A stretch of DNA of 64,000 nt, taken from NCBI RefSeq assembly GCF_000374185.1, contig NZ_KB910518.1, positions 3,295,687 through 3,359,686 on the forward strand, given 5' to 3'. The notes under the pieces were generated by a model. That model was given only the letters and a program-made list of their open reading frames with translations. It made no database searches and had not been told where the DNA came from. This DNA comes from Paenibacillus sp. HW567. Lineage in GTDB: Bacteria > Bacillota > Bacilli > Paenibacillales > Paenibacillaceae. Made by a program: the position numbers and the translations under genes. This document shows, one piece after another, positions 1 through 8,588 of the stretch (positions are counted from its first letter, which is position 1; each line of letters starts with the position of its first letter).

Positions 1-235
1 CCACACTAAGGCTGGCTATTTCGCCGTAAGCCTGGATCGCCAGCTTCAGGCCATGTTTGATCTCCTGCAGCAGCGCCGCGACATTCCAATACAAATGTCC
101 GCCCTCCTGGACCGGCGTATTGGCAAACCGGTGAAGCTCTTCTGCTACAATCGAGTTGCCGTCATAGGTTCCCAGCATCACTCTTCCCGAGCTTGCCCCC
201 AGATCCACGGCGAGCAGCCTTATCAGCTTACTCAT
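1..235 (-). CDS. FGGY-family carbohydrate kinase, rhamnulokinase-like (partial, cut by window start)
   Basis: Only the first 78 codons are inside the window; the rest lies beyond base 1. The start is ATG at 235. The N-terminus carries the FGGY-kinase phosphate-binding motif AVDLGASSGRVMLG, followed by HRFANTPVQEGGHLYWN, which is typical of RhaB-type kinases that phosphorylate L-rhamnulose or L-fuculose at C1. It lies 31 bases downstream of the fucose isomerase gene on the same strand, so it probably serves as the ketose kinase of that pathway. Substrate (fuculose or rhamnulose) cannot be settled from this fragment; family assignment is firm. Confidence 0.88.
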   Translation of the reverse strand, partial: MSKLIRLLAVDLGASSGRVMLGTYDGNSIVAEELHRFANTPVQEGGHLYWNVAALLQEIKHGLKLAIQAYGEIASLSV

Positions 236-266
236 TGCATGCACCTGCCCGCTTCATAGATTAGTA

Positions 267-2033
267 TTAATACAGCGGTCCGAAATTGCGGCAGGCCCGG
301 TAATCGGCAGCTTCGGGAGTCTCCGTGCCGAACATCGACCAGACGCGCGGTCTGAAGATCTTCGATTCCGCTACATTGTGCATGCAAACAGGAATACGCA
401 GCATCGAAGCCAGTGTAATCAGATCGGCCCCGATATGCCCATAGCTGATGGCGCCGTGATTGGCTCCCCAATTGTTCATTACGTCATATACGGAGCTGAA
501 CGGGCCGGCTCCGGTAAGATTGGGTGCGAACCAGGTGGTCGGCCAGGTAGGATCAGTGCGTTCGTCCAAGGTGCGGTGCACCGCTTCGGGAAGCTCCACC
601 GTATAGCCTTCCACCAGTTGCAGGACCGGCCCCAGCCCTTTGACCAGATTGAGACGGGCCATAGTCACAGGCATGCCGCCTTTGGTCAGATAGTCGGTGG
701 AGAAGCCGCCCCCGCGGAAATATTCCTGCGAAGCCGGCCGGAACTCTGTAGCCTTCAGAGTGGCTTCCACCTCATCGTCCGTAATCTCCCAGAACGGCTT
801 GATGGCAGGCTGGCCATCTGCCGTCTGTTCACCGGCGCCATCCAGCGCGGCGGAGCCGGAGTTGATCAGGTGGAGCAGACCGCCTGCCGCCTGGCCCTCA
901 AGCTCGTAGCCGGTGACACGCTTCACGGCAGCCGGACTCCAGTAGGTGCGGACATCGGCGAAGATCTGTGCCGTATTCGTCAGCAGATAATTGAATAGCA
1001 TTGTCACGCCGTTCAGGCTGTCATTCTCCGTAGCCAGAATATAAGGCGCCCGCCTGCCGTTCCAATCGAAGGACGAATTCAGAATTGTCTCCATGAAATC
1101 GCCGTTCGGGAAGTGGTCTGTCCATTGACGCTGCCCCTGGAAGCCCGCAGCAAGCGCATTGTGGCCTTGGGCTTCCTCTTCAAATCCAAGCTCCGCCAGC
1201 ACCGGATTGCCGGCCATCAGGTCACGGCCGATAAGCGCCATCTTGACGCAGGTCTCCCACTGGGATTCCTTCACTTCATCACTGACCTGCAAATGCACCG
1301 GATTATTGTCGGGTCCCACCCGGCAGTTCTCCTTCGTCCATTTCAGCGCGCGCTTAAATTCATCTTGATCATAGATTCCCTCTTCGAAACGGCGGACGAA
1401 TTCAGACATATCAATATATTCGTTGCGCATGCCCAGATACTCCTGAAAGAATGAGTCGTTCACAATCGAACCGGCAATCCCCATAGATACCGAACCCATC
1501 GACAGATAAGAGGTCCCCTTCATAAGAGCAACCGCCAGCGCCGATCTGGCGAACTGCAGCAGCTTCGTCTGAACATCGGCAGGGATGTCTTCACTTCCCG
1601 AATCCTGCACATCCTCCCCATAGATTCCAAAGGCCGGAATGCCCTTCTGGGCATACGCCGACAGCACAGCGGCAAGGTACACGGCGCCGGGTCTTTCCGT
1701 ACCATTAAATCCCCACACCGCATGGGGAATCGTGGCATCCATATCCATCGTCTCTGAGCCATAACACCAGCAAGGCGTCACAGTGATCGACACGCCTACA
1801 CCTGCGCCGGAGAACTTAGCCTGCGCAGCCGCTGCTTCCTTCACACCGCCGATGGTGGAATCTGCAATAACGCATTCTACAGGTGAGCCGTCCGGGTAAC
1901 GCAGATTTGCCTGCAGATAAGCTGCGACCCGCTCCGCCATCCCCATCGTCTGAACCTCAAGCGATTCACGCACGCCGCGGCGTCTCCCGTCAATCGTAGG
2001 GCGGATTCCGATTGTGGGATAATGTGTTGTCAT
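267..2033 (-). CDS. fucI: L-fucose isomerase
   Basis: Converts L-fucose to L-fuculose (the family also accepts D-arabinose) in the cytoplasm. The 588-residue length matches E. coli FucI (591). The family motifs are all present: [19 protein letters not shown] at the N-terminus, the [17 protein letters not shown] block, and the manganese-ligand segments [19 protein letters not shown] and NWGANHG. The ATG at 2033 follows a strong GGAGGAGGT ribosome binding site. It is the first gene of an operon with the FGGY kinase, transcribed away from the DeoR regulator. A sigma-A promoter, a cre-like site and an operator lie upstream. Confidence 0.96.
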   Translation of the reverse strand: MTTHYPTIGIRPTIDGRRRGVRESLEVQTMGMAERVAAYLQANLRYPDGSPVECVIADSTIGGVKEAAAAQAKFSGAGVGVSITVTPCWCYGSETMDMDATIPHAVWGFNGTERPGAVYLAAVLSAYAQKGIPAFGIYGEDVQDSGSEDIPADVQTKLLQFARSALAVALMKGTSYLSMGSVSMGIAGSIVNDSFFQEYLGMRNEYIDMSEFVRRFEEGIYDQDEFKRALKWTKENCRVGPDNNPVHLQVSDEVKESQWETCVKMALIGRDLMAGNPVLAELGFEEEAQGHNALAAGFQGQRQWTDHFPNGDFMETILNSSFDWNGRRAPYILATENDSLNGVTMLFNYLLTNTAQIFADVRTYWSPAAVKRVTGYELEGQAAGGLLHLINSGSAALDGAGEQTADGQPAIKPFWEITDDEVEATLKATEFRPASQEYFRGGGFSTDYLTKGGMPVTMARLNLVKGLGPVLQLVEGYTVELPEAVHRTLDERTDPTWPTTWFAPNLTGAGPFSSVYDVMNNWGANHGAISYGHIGADLITLASMLRIPVCMHNVAESKIFRPRVWSMFGTETPEAADYRACRNFGPLY

Positions 2034-2064
2034 GCCTTATAACCTCCTCCGTAGGATAAGAACA

Positions 2065-2079
2065 ATAAAGCGTTTCCAT
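2065..2079 (-). promoter_or_regulatory. cre-like catabolite-repression site
   Basis: Read on the minus strand the site is ATGGAAACGCTTTAT, one mismatch from the CcpA cre consensus WTGNAANCGNWNNCW. It lies just downstream of the fucI promoter, a position where CcpA acts as a roadblock. Prediction from sequence only. Confidence 0.55.
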
Positions 2080-2086
2080 CTGTTTC

Positions 2087-2115
2087 ATCATAAAATCCAA
2101 AGAATCCAATGTCAA
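2087..2115 (-). promoter_or_regulatory. Sigma-A promoter of fucI
   Basis: On the minus strand a perfect -35 TTGACA (2110-2115) and a -10 TATGAT (2087-2092) are separated by exactly 17 bases. Transcription would start about 45 bases upstream of the fucI ATG. Confidence 0.8.
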
Positions 2116-2119
2116 TATA

Positions 2120-2171
2120 AAACCACACTAATATAGTGAATTTATGTGGTTTTATAAATATAGTGTGGTTT
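2120..2171. promoter_or_regulatory. Inverted-repeat operator between fucI and the DeoR regulator
   Basis: AAACCACACTA (2120-2130) is a perfect inverted repeat of TAGTGTGGTTT (2161-2171). An additional half-site, TGTGGTTTTA (2145-2154), lies between them. The array abuts the fucI -35 box. DeoR-family repressors commonly bind such spaced repeats and loop DNA, so this is the probable site for the divergent regulator. Confidence 0.65.
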
Positions 2172-2253
2172 ATTTGTGGATTATGCTTTTATTTATCTTA
2201 GAAGTTATAGTAGAATAAGAACACAGATAGGTTATAGCAAGGAGGCCGCCCCA

Positions 2254-3024
2254 GTGAGAGCATTTGAACGCCGTGAGCTCATTATCAACAAGCTGTACCG
2301 CAACAAGAAAGTCCATGTCGCCGATTTGGCCCAGAATTTCGATGTCTCTGAGGAGACCATCCGCAGAGACCTGGAGAAGCTCGACAAAGAAGGCATTGCC
2401 AAGAAAAGCTACGGGGGCGCTGTCTTGAACGTCCACACCAATGAGGACCCCTCCTACTCCCACAGACATGCGATTCATATTGAAGGAAAGCGGAATATAG
2501 CCGCAAACGTCCTGGAGCTGATCAATGACGGGGACAGCCTGATGACAGACACCAGCTCTACAGCCTTTGAAGCCCTGAAGAAAATCACCGAAGCCAAAAA
2601 AAATCTGACGATCATCACTAACTCCCTTGTCGTCCTGTCCGAGTTCCAGCATTCCGGACACAAGCTGATTTCCACCGGCGGAGTGCTGGGAGCCGAGACG
2701 AACTCCTTTGTCGGGCCAAGTGCCTCCCATACCATTCAGAGATACAATGTGGATGTCGCGCTGTTTAGCTGCAAAGCGCTCTCGATGACAGGCGGACTGA
2801 GCGACTCGAACGAAGCCGAAAGCGAGCTCAAGATTCTGATGCGCCAGCAGGCGAGCAAAGCCGTTCTCCTGGCCGACTATTCCAAGTTTGACCGGATCGC
2901 CTTTATCAAGCTGTTCGGCTTTGACGAGATTGATTATATTGTTACGGACGAGAAGCCTTCGGAGGAATGGATTACTTTTCTGAACAAATACCAGACGTCA
3001 CTTCTCTACAATCCCGCAGAATAA
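2254..3024 (+). CDS. DeoR/GlpR-family transcriptional regulator
   Basis: A 256-residue DeoR-type repressor. The N-terminal winged helix has the family signature VSEETIRRDLEKLDKEG, and the C-terminal DeoRC sugar-phosphate sensor domain includes the TDTSSTAFE and ISTGGVLG segments. The GTG at 2254 is preferred over the upstream in-frame start at 2176 because AAGGAGG (2239-2245) sits eight bases before it and the protein then begins exactly where DeoR proteins normally do (MRAFERRELIINKL). Divergent from fucI; likely represses fucI and the kinase until a fucose or rhamnose catabolic phosphate appears. Confidence 0.93.
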   Translation: MRAFERRELIINKLYRNKKVHVADLAQNFDVSEETIRRDLEKLDKEGIAKKSYGGAVLNVHTNEDPSYSHRHAIHIEGKRNIAANVLELINDGDSLMTDTSSTAFEALKKITEAKKNLTIITNSLVVLSEFQHSGHKLISTGGVLGAETNSFVGPSASHTIQRYNVDVALFSCKALSMTGGLSDSNEAESELKILMRQQASKAVLLADYSKFDRIAFIKLFGFDEIDYIVTDEKPSEEWITFLNKYQTSLLYNPAE

Positions 3025-3062
3025 GAGCTATAAGCCGTATAAGAAAGGAGGTGAATTCCAGG

Positions 3063-3179
3063 ATGGGCCCGATCAGTCTGACCGCAGCTTCCGCACCGGT
3101 GTGGTTTCCGTTCGTTCTCATTGCGCTAGGCGTATGTCTAATTCTGCTTGTATGGGCTGTTTTCAAGAAACTCGATTAG
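3063..3179 (+). CDS. Small single-pass membrane protein (38 aa)
   Basis: Starts at ATG 3063, eight bases after an almost perfect Shine-Dalgarno (AAAGGAGGTGA, 3044-3054). The product has a short hydrophilic N-terminus, one transmembrane helix of about 20 residues (PFVLIALGVCLILLVWAVF) and a KKLD tail. It begins 38 bases after the DeoR stop and may be cotranscribed. Function unknown. The consensus ribosome binding site plus a clean single helix argue that it is real despite its size. Confidence 0.6.
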   Translation: MGPISLTAASAPVWFPFVLIALGVCLILLVWAVFKKLD

Positions 3180-3272
3180 CACAAAACTTTATGTATGCGC
3201 TTACTTCGCTGTTTGTGAATTAGTGATCACACACTTCCTGTCCCTTCCTTTCTTTTATTTCACAGTCTGGAC

Positions 3273-3295
3273 TATAATTAGGCTAAACAAGCCTA
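3273..3295 (+). promoter_or_regulatory. Promoter -10 and palindromic operator of the MarR gene
   Basis: A perfect -10 TATAAT (3273-3278) is followed directly by the inverted repeat TAGGCT-AAACA-AGCCTA (3279-3295). A dyad overlapping the transcription start is the usual place for MarR autorepression. The -35 region is weak. Confidence 0.55.
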
Positions 3296-3307
3296 TGGGG
3301 TGTACAC

Positions 3308-3775
3308 ATGAACGAAGACAGATATGCGAAGGTTGACGACTTAATGGAGGTATTTCAGCAATTCTCCAAGATAAACTGGCAAAAGCCAAATACCTCCCCG
3401 CTGAAGCCCAGTGAAATACGCGTGCTCGTGACGATCCGGATGGGCACAGAGAAATCAGGCAGGCAAGGACTCACGGTCTCGGACATCAGCAGGCTGCACA
3501 AGGTCACTTCCCCGACCATCACCCAAATGGTGAACAGTCTGCTGGCGCAAGGTTATGTCACCCGCTCCAGCGATCCGCAGGATAAGAGAGTCAGCGGAAT
3601 TACACTAACGGACAAGGGAGAACGTTTTGCCGATACAGCGGTTGCCAGAATCCGCGATACGTTCAAGGGCATGATTGATTATCTCGGTAAAGAGCAGAGC
3701 GACGCTTTAGTGGACATTCTGAACGGGGTCTACCACTATTTCGAAGAGCTTAACGGACAGGTGGATGAATCTTAA
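3308..3775 (+). CDS. MarR-family transcriptional regulator
   Basis: A 155-residue winged-helix regulator. The MarR recognition region reads LTVSDISRLHKVTSPTITQM, followed by the wing SSDPQDKRVSGITLTDKG and a C-terminal dimerisation helix. ATG 3308 is preceded by GGGGTG. It is monocistronic and converges on the LtaS-type gene. The dyad over its promoter suggests autoregulation. Its ligand and other targets cannot be read from the sequence. Confidence 0.9.
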   Translation: MNEDRYAKVDDLMEVFQQFSKINWQKPNTSPLKPSEIRVLVTIRMGTEKSGRQGLTVSDISRLHKVTSPTITQMVNSLLAQGYVTRSSDPQDKRVSGITLTDKGERFADTAVARIRDTFKGMIDYLGKEQSDALVDILNGVYHYFEELNGQVDES

Positions 3776-3819
3776 CAAAAAAAAACAGTAAGATCAGGGT
3801 CTCCCCCATTCTTACTGTT
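3776..3819 (-). terminator. Intrinsic terminator of the LtaS-type gene
   Basis: Hairpin AACAGTAAGA (3784-3793) with TCTTACTGTT (3810-3819). The A-run at 3776-3785 supplies a U-tract for minus-strand transcripts. It may also slow the convergent MarR transcript. Confidence 0.8.
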
Positions 3820-3824
3820 CCAGG

Positions 3825-5696
3825 CTACTGCCGTTCCGGCAGTTGCAGCAGATAACTGTTCGACATATCCAGCAGACGCTCGGCGGCTTCAAACTGCGCT
3901 TCGGTGGAACCGTCTTTGACCTCTGCATTATCGCTCAGCCTGTAGTTACTGCCATCCTCGTAATCATTCCCCGGCAAATAAATACTCGTGTTGTTCACGA
4001 AAGACCCTGTCGGCAAAAAATGTCTGAAGGGAATCAGATTACTCTGTGTATTCAAGAGATCCTCACCAAAATGCAATTGATTCTGCAGCGAGACTCCCAG
4101 CAAATTGGCTACCGTCGGCAGAATATCAATCTGTCCGCCCGTCCGCTCCATCACGGCAGGCAGCGACCCGCTTGGTGAATGGACAATGAACGGAATGTTG
4201 AACATATCGGTGTAGCCATACTCATGGCCGACCAGCTCCTTCAGCAATTCCTTCTCGTCGTTGCCAAGGGTATACATCGGGACACCCTGGTGATCCCCGT
4301 AGAACACAATCAGGCTATCATCCCACAGCCCGCTCTCTTTCAGTTCATCCAGAAATTGCCCCATTGCATAGTCCGCATAATTCTGGGACTGGATATAGTC
4401 GCCCAGCAGTGTGCCTTCGTAGCGCTCCGGCAGCTTCATCTTGAACTTCTCCTCCGGCAGCCGGAAGGGATGATGGGCACTCATGGAAATCACCATTGCA
4501 TAGAACGGCTTATCCTTGGCATCGAGAGCGGACAGCTCCGGTACCGTCTTCTTGAACAGGACTTCATCCGAGGAACCGAACGCAATATGATCGTCATCGC
4601 CATAAAAGGACTGGTCATAATATTTGTCAAAGCCTAACGCCTTGTACAGCGCCCTGCGGTTCCAGAACTCCACACTGTTGGTATGAAAAGTAGCCGTAAA
4701 ATACCCCTTCTCACTCAGCAGTCTCGGCAGGCTGGGCACAGCTTTTTTCATATAGGGTGAAGAGGTTGCCGGCTCGTTTTTGGGCACATAAAAAGAAGAA
4801 TTCACCACAAACTCAGCATCTGAGGTAGTGCCTTGGCCCGCATTGGTATAGAAATTGTTGAAATACGTATTGCTTTGGGCCAGCTTGTTAATATTCGGGG
4901 TAATCTCCTGTCCGTCTATCTTAAGTCCAATCAGGAAGTTCTGGAACGATTCCATCTGCACTACAATCAGATTTTTCCCTTGGTCAATGCCGAAGTATTG
5001 CGGTGACTGTGGAGTCGGGACGCCTTTAAGCTTATCCACGGCCTGCTGCGTAATCTCTTTGCTGTCAATGATCTCTTCCTTCTCTGTGCTGTCCGCAAAC
5101 AGCGTGTAGACCTCATAATTCAAGATCCCCATGCTCTCCGCCTTCTTGATTTCGTTCATGCTTGCACGATTGGGCCAAATGTTGAAGATACAGAGCGCGA
5201 ATGAAGCAACGGCAACAGTAATCAAGACCGGCCGGCTCATACGGTACAGACCTCTTTCCTTCCATATGGCAATGTACTTAGGACGAAACATAAGACACAG
5301 GAAGAAGAGAATATCGACAAAAATAAACAGATAATAAGGCGTAATCAGGGAATACGTGCTCTCTCCGACCTTCGTGACTTTATCCGCCTGCTGCAAGGCA
5401 TGGTAAGTAGCAATAACGCCATAATACTTGTAATACATCAGAACGGAGAAATAAATAATCGTAATAAACAAGTTGGCGATCATGTAATACAGAATCTTCC
5501 GCTTCGAGGAGAGCCACTCAATGAGGCTGAATACAATGATGAAAAAAGGAATTTCCGTGTACAGCATGCTCCAATTGGGGCCGTCGTTAAAAACAACAAA
5601 CCAGGCCACAGCGCTTTTCAGCAGCAGCACAAAACTAAACACTAAAATCGGCCTATTCAAAATGCTTTTCAATGATCTCTTCATAAAACAATTCAT
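3825..5696 (-). CDS. LTA synthase family protein (membrane sulfatase-fold phosphoglycerol transferase)
   Basis: A 623-residue polytopic membrane enzyme that transfers glycerol phosphate from phosphatidylglycerol to a growing polymer outside the cell. About five N-terminal helices (residues 15-180) precede an extracellular sulfatase-like domain. That domain contains VVQMESFQ (metal-binding Glu near 249), GQGTTSDAEF (catalytic Thr near 291) and FYGDHQG (metal ligands), all aligned with LtaS. AAAGGA lies very close to the ATG at 5696, so the in-frame ATG at 5684 (MKRSLKS) is a possible alternative start. Monocistronic with its own terminator. Whether it is the main LtaS or a primase/stress paralogue is not decidable here. 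Confidence 0.93.
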   Translation of the reverse strand: MNCFMKRSLKSILNRPILVFSFVLLLKSAVAWFVVFNDGPNWSMLYTEIPFFIIVFSLIEWLSSKRKILYYMIANLFITIIYFSVLMYYKYYGVIATYHALQQADKVTKVGESTYSLITPYYLFIFVDILFFLCLMFRPKYIAIWKERGLYRMSRPVLITVAVASFALCIFNIWPNRASMNEIKKAESMGILNYEVYTLFADSTEKEEIIDSKEITQQAVDKLKGVPTPQSPQYFGIDQGKNLIVVQMESFQNFLIGLKIDGQEITPNINKLAQSNTYFNNFYTNAGQGTTSDAEFVVNSSFYVPKNEPATSSPYMKKAVPSLPRLLSEKGYFTATFHTNSVEFWNRRALYKALGFDKYYDQSFYGDDDHIAFGSSDEVLFKKTVPELSALDAKDKPFYAMVISMSAHHPFRLPEEKFKMKLPERYEGTLLGDYIQSQNYADYAMGQFLDELKESGLWDDSLIVFYGDHQGVPMYTLGNDEKELLKELVGHEYGYTDMFNIPFIVHSPSGSLPAVMERTGGQIDILPTVANLLGVSLQNQLHFGEDLLNTQSNLIPFRHFLPTGSFVNNTSIYLPGNDYEDGSNYRLSDNAEVKDGSTEAQFEAAERLLDMSNSYLLQLPERQ

Positions 5697-5759
5697 TTCC
5701 TTTCAAAAAAATAACAGCCGCCCGCATCCGTGTTACTACTGCATTAAAGCACAAAGTAG

Positions 5760-5776
5760 ATAGGTTATCAACCTAT
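5760..5776. promoter_or_regulatory. Palindrome upstream of the LtaS-type gene
   Basis: ATAGGTT-ATC-AACCTAT is a perfect 7-bp inverted repeat between the mtlD terminator and the LtaS-type gene, about 65 bases upstream of its start. Position fits an operator; no regulator is identified. Confidence 0.4.
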
Positions 5777-5782
5777 TTCAGA

Positions 5783-5832
5783 AAAAAACGGAACCTCAAA
5801 ACATGACAATCATGTTCCGAAATTCCGTTTGT
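5783..5832 (-). terminator. Intrinsic terminator of mtlD
   Basis: On the minus strand the two nested stems ACGGAA/TTCCGT and AACATGA/TCATGTT close a small loop and are followed by a run of seven T. It begins 12 bases after the mtlD stop. Confidence 0.8.
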
Positions 5833-5843
5833 TTAAGCTGCAC

Positions 5844-7013
5844 CTACAGGCTTTGGGAAAGGCTTATAAAGTGCTTCTGATATTCCTGGATTATACGTTC
5901 ATGAAGTGGATGTTCAGCGGGAATGTTCAAATGGGCGGACAGGAATTCACTTAATCCATACCGGCGGATAGCTTCCTGCATCTGCATAGCCTCCGGATCG
6001 GGAGAGTGATGAAACAGCAGCGCTGAGGTCATCGCCGAGACCAGGCCGGATGTCTTCAGGCCCAGCTCATGGGCCAGCATGGCCGGATACACCAGCCGGT
6101 CCCTTGGAGAAAGCTTGCGGAGCGGGGAACGGGCAATTCGCGTGATTTTGTCGTTAAAGTTGGGATTGCGAAAACGCTCCAGAATCTTGTCAATATACTT
6201 CGCGTGGGCTTGCGGAGTGAACCCATATCTCCTAATCAAGACAGCTCCGGTCTCCTCCAGTACCTCGCGGACGCGGGCGACAATTGCCGGATCGGACATT
6301 GCTTCCTGAATTGTCGAGTAGCCTGCCAAATAACCGAAATAAGCTGCACTGCAGTGACCGGTATTTACCGTGAATAATTTACGTTCGAGGTATGGGTCAA
6401 GCTTCTCTACGTAATGGACTCCTTTAATCTCCTTATAACTGCCGATCATGTCCGTGCGGGGAATCACCCATTCACTGAAGGGTTCTACGAGGATTTCAAG
6501 CGGATCTTTATGGGTCTGAACAGGAACAATGCGGTCTACCATCACACTCGGAAAAGCAATGAAACTGTCGGCAAGCGCTTTGACTTCTTGCTCCATGTGA
6601 CCGTACACCGAGCTTTTTAGTTTCTCGCTGCTGTTAACGCCGTTTTCGCAGGCAAAGACATGCAGAGGTTTGATGTTCCTGCTGTTTTGCAGCCTGAGTT
6701 CGATCCCCTGCGCAATCGTGCCCCCTATATCCTTAAGGGCCGACAGCCCTACTGCAGTTGTAACAATTTCTGCCTCCGCGATAGCCTTGGCGACCTTCTC
6801 CGTATCCGCCAAATCGAGGGCTGTAACATTATTAACGATGTAGCTGTCCCGGTTGTCGTTGGCCAGCGTCACAGGATAACAGCCCCGCTCCCGCAGTTGT
6901 GAAATCTTCCGTTTGTTTCTTCCGACAAAACATACTTCGTAACCGGAGTTAGACAGCACAGGGCCGATGAACCCTCTACCTATGTTGCCTGCTCCGAAAT
7001 GTACGGCTCTCAA
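5844..7013 (-). CDS. mtlD: Mannitol-1-phosphate 5-dehydrogenase
   Basis: Interconverts mannitol-1-phosphate and fructose-6-phosphate with NAD(H). The 389 residues match the MtlD family: N-terminal Rossmann motif HFGAGNIGRGFIG, central ACENGVNSSEKLK, and NTGHCSAAYFGYLAG of the catalytic domain. The start is TTG at 7013, six bases after a GGGGGGAG ribosome binding site; no upstream ATG fits. It lies 44 bases downstream of a HAD phosphatase and no mannitol PTS gene is adjacent, which points to a biosynthetic rather than catabolic role (inference). Confidence 0.94.
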   Translation of the reverse strand: MRAVHFGAGNIGRGFIGPVLSNSGYEVCFVGRNKRKISQLRERGCYPVTLANDNRDSYIVNNVTALDLADTEKVAKAIAEAEIVTTAVGLSALKDIGGTIAQGIELRLQNSRNIKPLHVFACENGVNSSEKLKSSVYGHMEQEVKALADSFIAFPSVMVDRIVPVQTHKDPLEILVEPFSEWVIPRTDMIGSYKEIKGVHYVEKLDPYLERKLFTVNTGHCSAAYFGYLAGYSTIQEAMSDPAIVARVREVLEETGAVLIRRYGFTPQAHAKYIDKILERFRNPNFNDKITRIARSPLRKLSPRDRLVYPAMLAHELGLKTSGLVSAMTSALLFHHSPDPEAMQMQEAIRRYGLSEFLSAHLNIPAEHPLHERIIQEYQKHFISLSQSL

Positions 7014-7057
7014 TAAGAACTCCCCCCTTGTAAGAAGTTAGATGACACATTCGTAGT

Positions 7058-7729
7058 TCAGCTTATGTTGCCAACACGTCCCCGGCGGACAGCCTGGTCG
7101 AAATCAAGTTCCCCGAGACTTTCGATTTGGTGATGCACAGCATCAAATTCAAGGAAGCGGGTAATCTCATTCGGGATAACCACACACTGAATTCCCGCTG
7201 CTGCCGCAGCCTTTGAGCCGTTCGGAGAATCCTCAATCGCAATCGCTTCCTCCGGTGCAAGACCAAGGCATGACAACGTCTGATTATACAGCTCCGGGTC
7301 AGGCTTCACGTTCTTCACATGGTCGGAAGTACGGATGCAATCAAAGTATTCGCGGATGCCGAGCTGCTTCAGATACTTCTCAACCCATTCCAGGGAGGAG
7401 CTGGAGGCAAGCCCAAGACGCAGTCCGGCTGCTCTGGCGGAATCCAGATAATGCTGAATGCCCGGACGGATGGTTTCAACCTCCATGAGCTTGTCGTGCC
7501 GCGCCCGAACGGCTGCTCTGAATTCTTCCTTGTTAATGTCCAGGTTAAGCTCAGTCATCAAGTATTCATAAGGATTAAAGCTGTTCAGACTCGTTCCAAT
7601 ACAGCCCGAATACTGCTCAAGCGTCAATTCTACCCCGTGCTCCTCATATGCTTCTTTAAAAGCGGTGTACCAGGCAGTTTCAGTGTCAATAATAGTGCCA
7701 TCAAAATCGAAAATAATACCTTTGATCAA
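7058..7729 (-). CDS. HAD-superfamily hydrolase, beta-phosphoglucomutase/sugar-phosphatase-like
   Basis: A 223-residue HAD subfamily I enzyme with a helical cap. Motif I is DFDGTIIDTE with the nucleophilic and acid/base Asp pair, motif II lies in GLASSSS, motif III is the KPDPELY lysine, and motif IV is AIEDSPNG. The TTG start at 7729 follows AGGAGG by about ten bases. It is closest to YhcW/PgmB-type phosphatases. Cotranscription with mtlD suggests it may dephosphorylate mannitol-1-phosphate to mannitol; a general sugar-phosphatase role is the alternative. Confidence 0.85.
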   Translation of the reverse strand: MIKGIIFDFDGTIIDTETAWYTAFKEAYEEHGVELTLEQYSGCIGTSLNSFNPYEYLMTELNLDINKEEFRAAVRARHDKLMEVETIRPGIQHYLDSARAAGLRLGLASSSSLEWVEKYLKQLGIREYFDCIRTSDHVKNVKPDPELYNQTLSCLGLAPEEAIAIEDSPNGSKAAAAAGIQCVVIPNEITRFLEFDAVHHQIESLGELDFDQAVRRGRVGNIS

Positions 7730-8070
7730 AATTAATCATCCTCCTAACTGCGAAATCATCTATCGGCTGGCCTCAGCCTTATAAAAACCATAACAAAGGC
7801 TTTTCAGTCGCGTCAAGTGCGACAGATTAGATAACATCACATGATTACGTTTACAATAATGGATGGACAAGCCGTCTACAGCCGCATATAAATCCGTTTT
7901 CATACGCCCTGTCCGGTCATGTCCCAAGCAGCCGGAACCCCTTGATATTACTGGCATTCCGGAGATTCAGCGATCAGCTTAAGGCAGCCGGTTATGTTAG
8001 CTCTGTTGCTTATCCAGAAAATTTTGGAGAGAAATTTTTTTCATAAGCCTGATTTAAGCCTGAACCGGGC
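7730..8070. other. Intergenic stretch without a supported gene
   Basis: About 340 bases between the HAD gene and the terminator of the STAS-like gene. The only open frame, 65 codons on the minus strand (7760-7957), has no convincing ribosome binding site and no recognisable composition. The promoter of the HAD-mtlD operon should lie here, but no clean -35/-10 pair was found. Confidence 0.5.
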
Positions 8071-8097
8071 AAAAAAAATGAAGGTCCCGCAGGACCT
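8071..8097 (-). terminator. Intrinsic terminator of the STAS-like gene
   Basis: Perfect hairpin AGGTCC (8082-8087) and GGACCT (8092-8097) with a four-base loop. The eight A residues at 8071-8078 become a U-tract for the minus-strand transcript. Confidence 0.85.
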
Positions 8098-8115
8098 CCA
8101 CTAAGCTATTATGAA

Positions 8116-8475
8116 TTATTTAGTCAGGCTTTGCAGGTAAGCATCCGCCTCTTCATAAGTCGGATAATGCACTGCAAAATTACCGAACAGTCTCTTCATC
8201 TGCATTTTCCATACCGGTGAATCTGCCACATATACCCATCCGGCGACTCCATGAGCAACTGCTACGTCTCCTGTAGGTGCAAGCATGGCGGCAACCTCAG
8301 GCGTAAGAATGGATTTGGACCCGGTAACATCGGTTACTCCCGTGAATCCTGTCTTCAGCTTTTTCATCGCATTTTCAAAATCCGCTATGTATGAAGGCAC
8401 ATCTTCTTCTGTAAGACCGAACGCTTTGACAACCACTTGATTCTTTTGAACGTTTACTTCCATTGTGTAGGGCAT
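8116..8475 (-). CDS. STAS/SpoIIAA-like small protein
   Basis: A 119-residue soluble protein. The pattern of an alternating strand (VVVKAFG), a D-V-T-G turn, a helix starting TPEVAAML, and a final helix YPTYEEADAYLQSL resembles the SpoIIAA-like STAS fold (PF11964 type). There is no phosphorylatable motif of a classical anti-anti-sigma factor. GGAGG stands eight bases before ATG 8475. Monocistronic with its own terminator. Function unknown; fold assignment is from pattern only. Confidence 0.65.
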   Translation of the reverse strand: MPYTMEVNVQKNQVVVKAFGLTEEDVPSYIADFENAMKKLKTGFTGVTDVTGSKSILTPEVAAMLAPTGDVAVAHGVAGWVYVADSPVWKMQMKRLFGNFAVHYPTYEEADAYLQSLTK

Positions 8476-8588
8476 GTTGATTCCTCCAAGTTTGTATTAC
8501 ATCATCAGATGCTATTCTTTATATCGGTTCTTGATAACCGTTAATTGAGAAAAACAGGAAGTCCGCGCGAATTAATACAATGCTCCTA

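Noticed and set aside
378..998. Plus-strand frames opposite fucI, mrp, nrdJ and other large genes
   Set aside because: They are mirror frames of strongly supported genes and lack ribosome binding sites.
7760..7957. 65-codon minus-strand frame upstream of the HAD gene
   Set aside because: No ribosome binding site or domain; lies where a promoter is expected.
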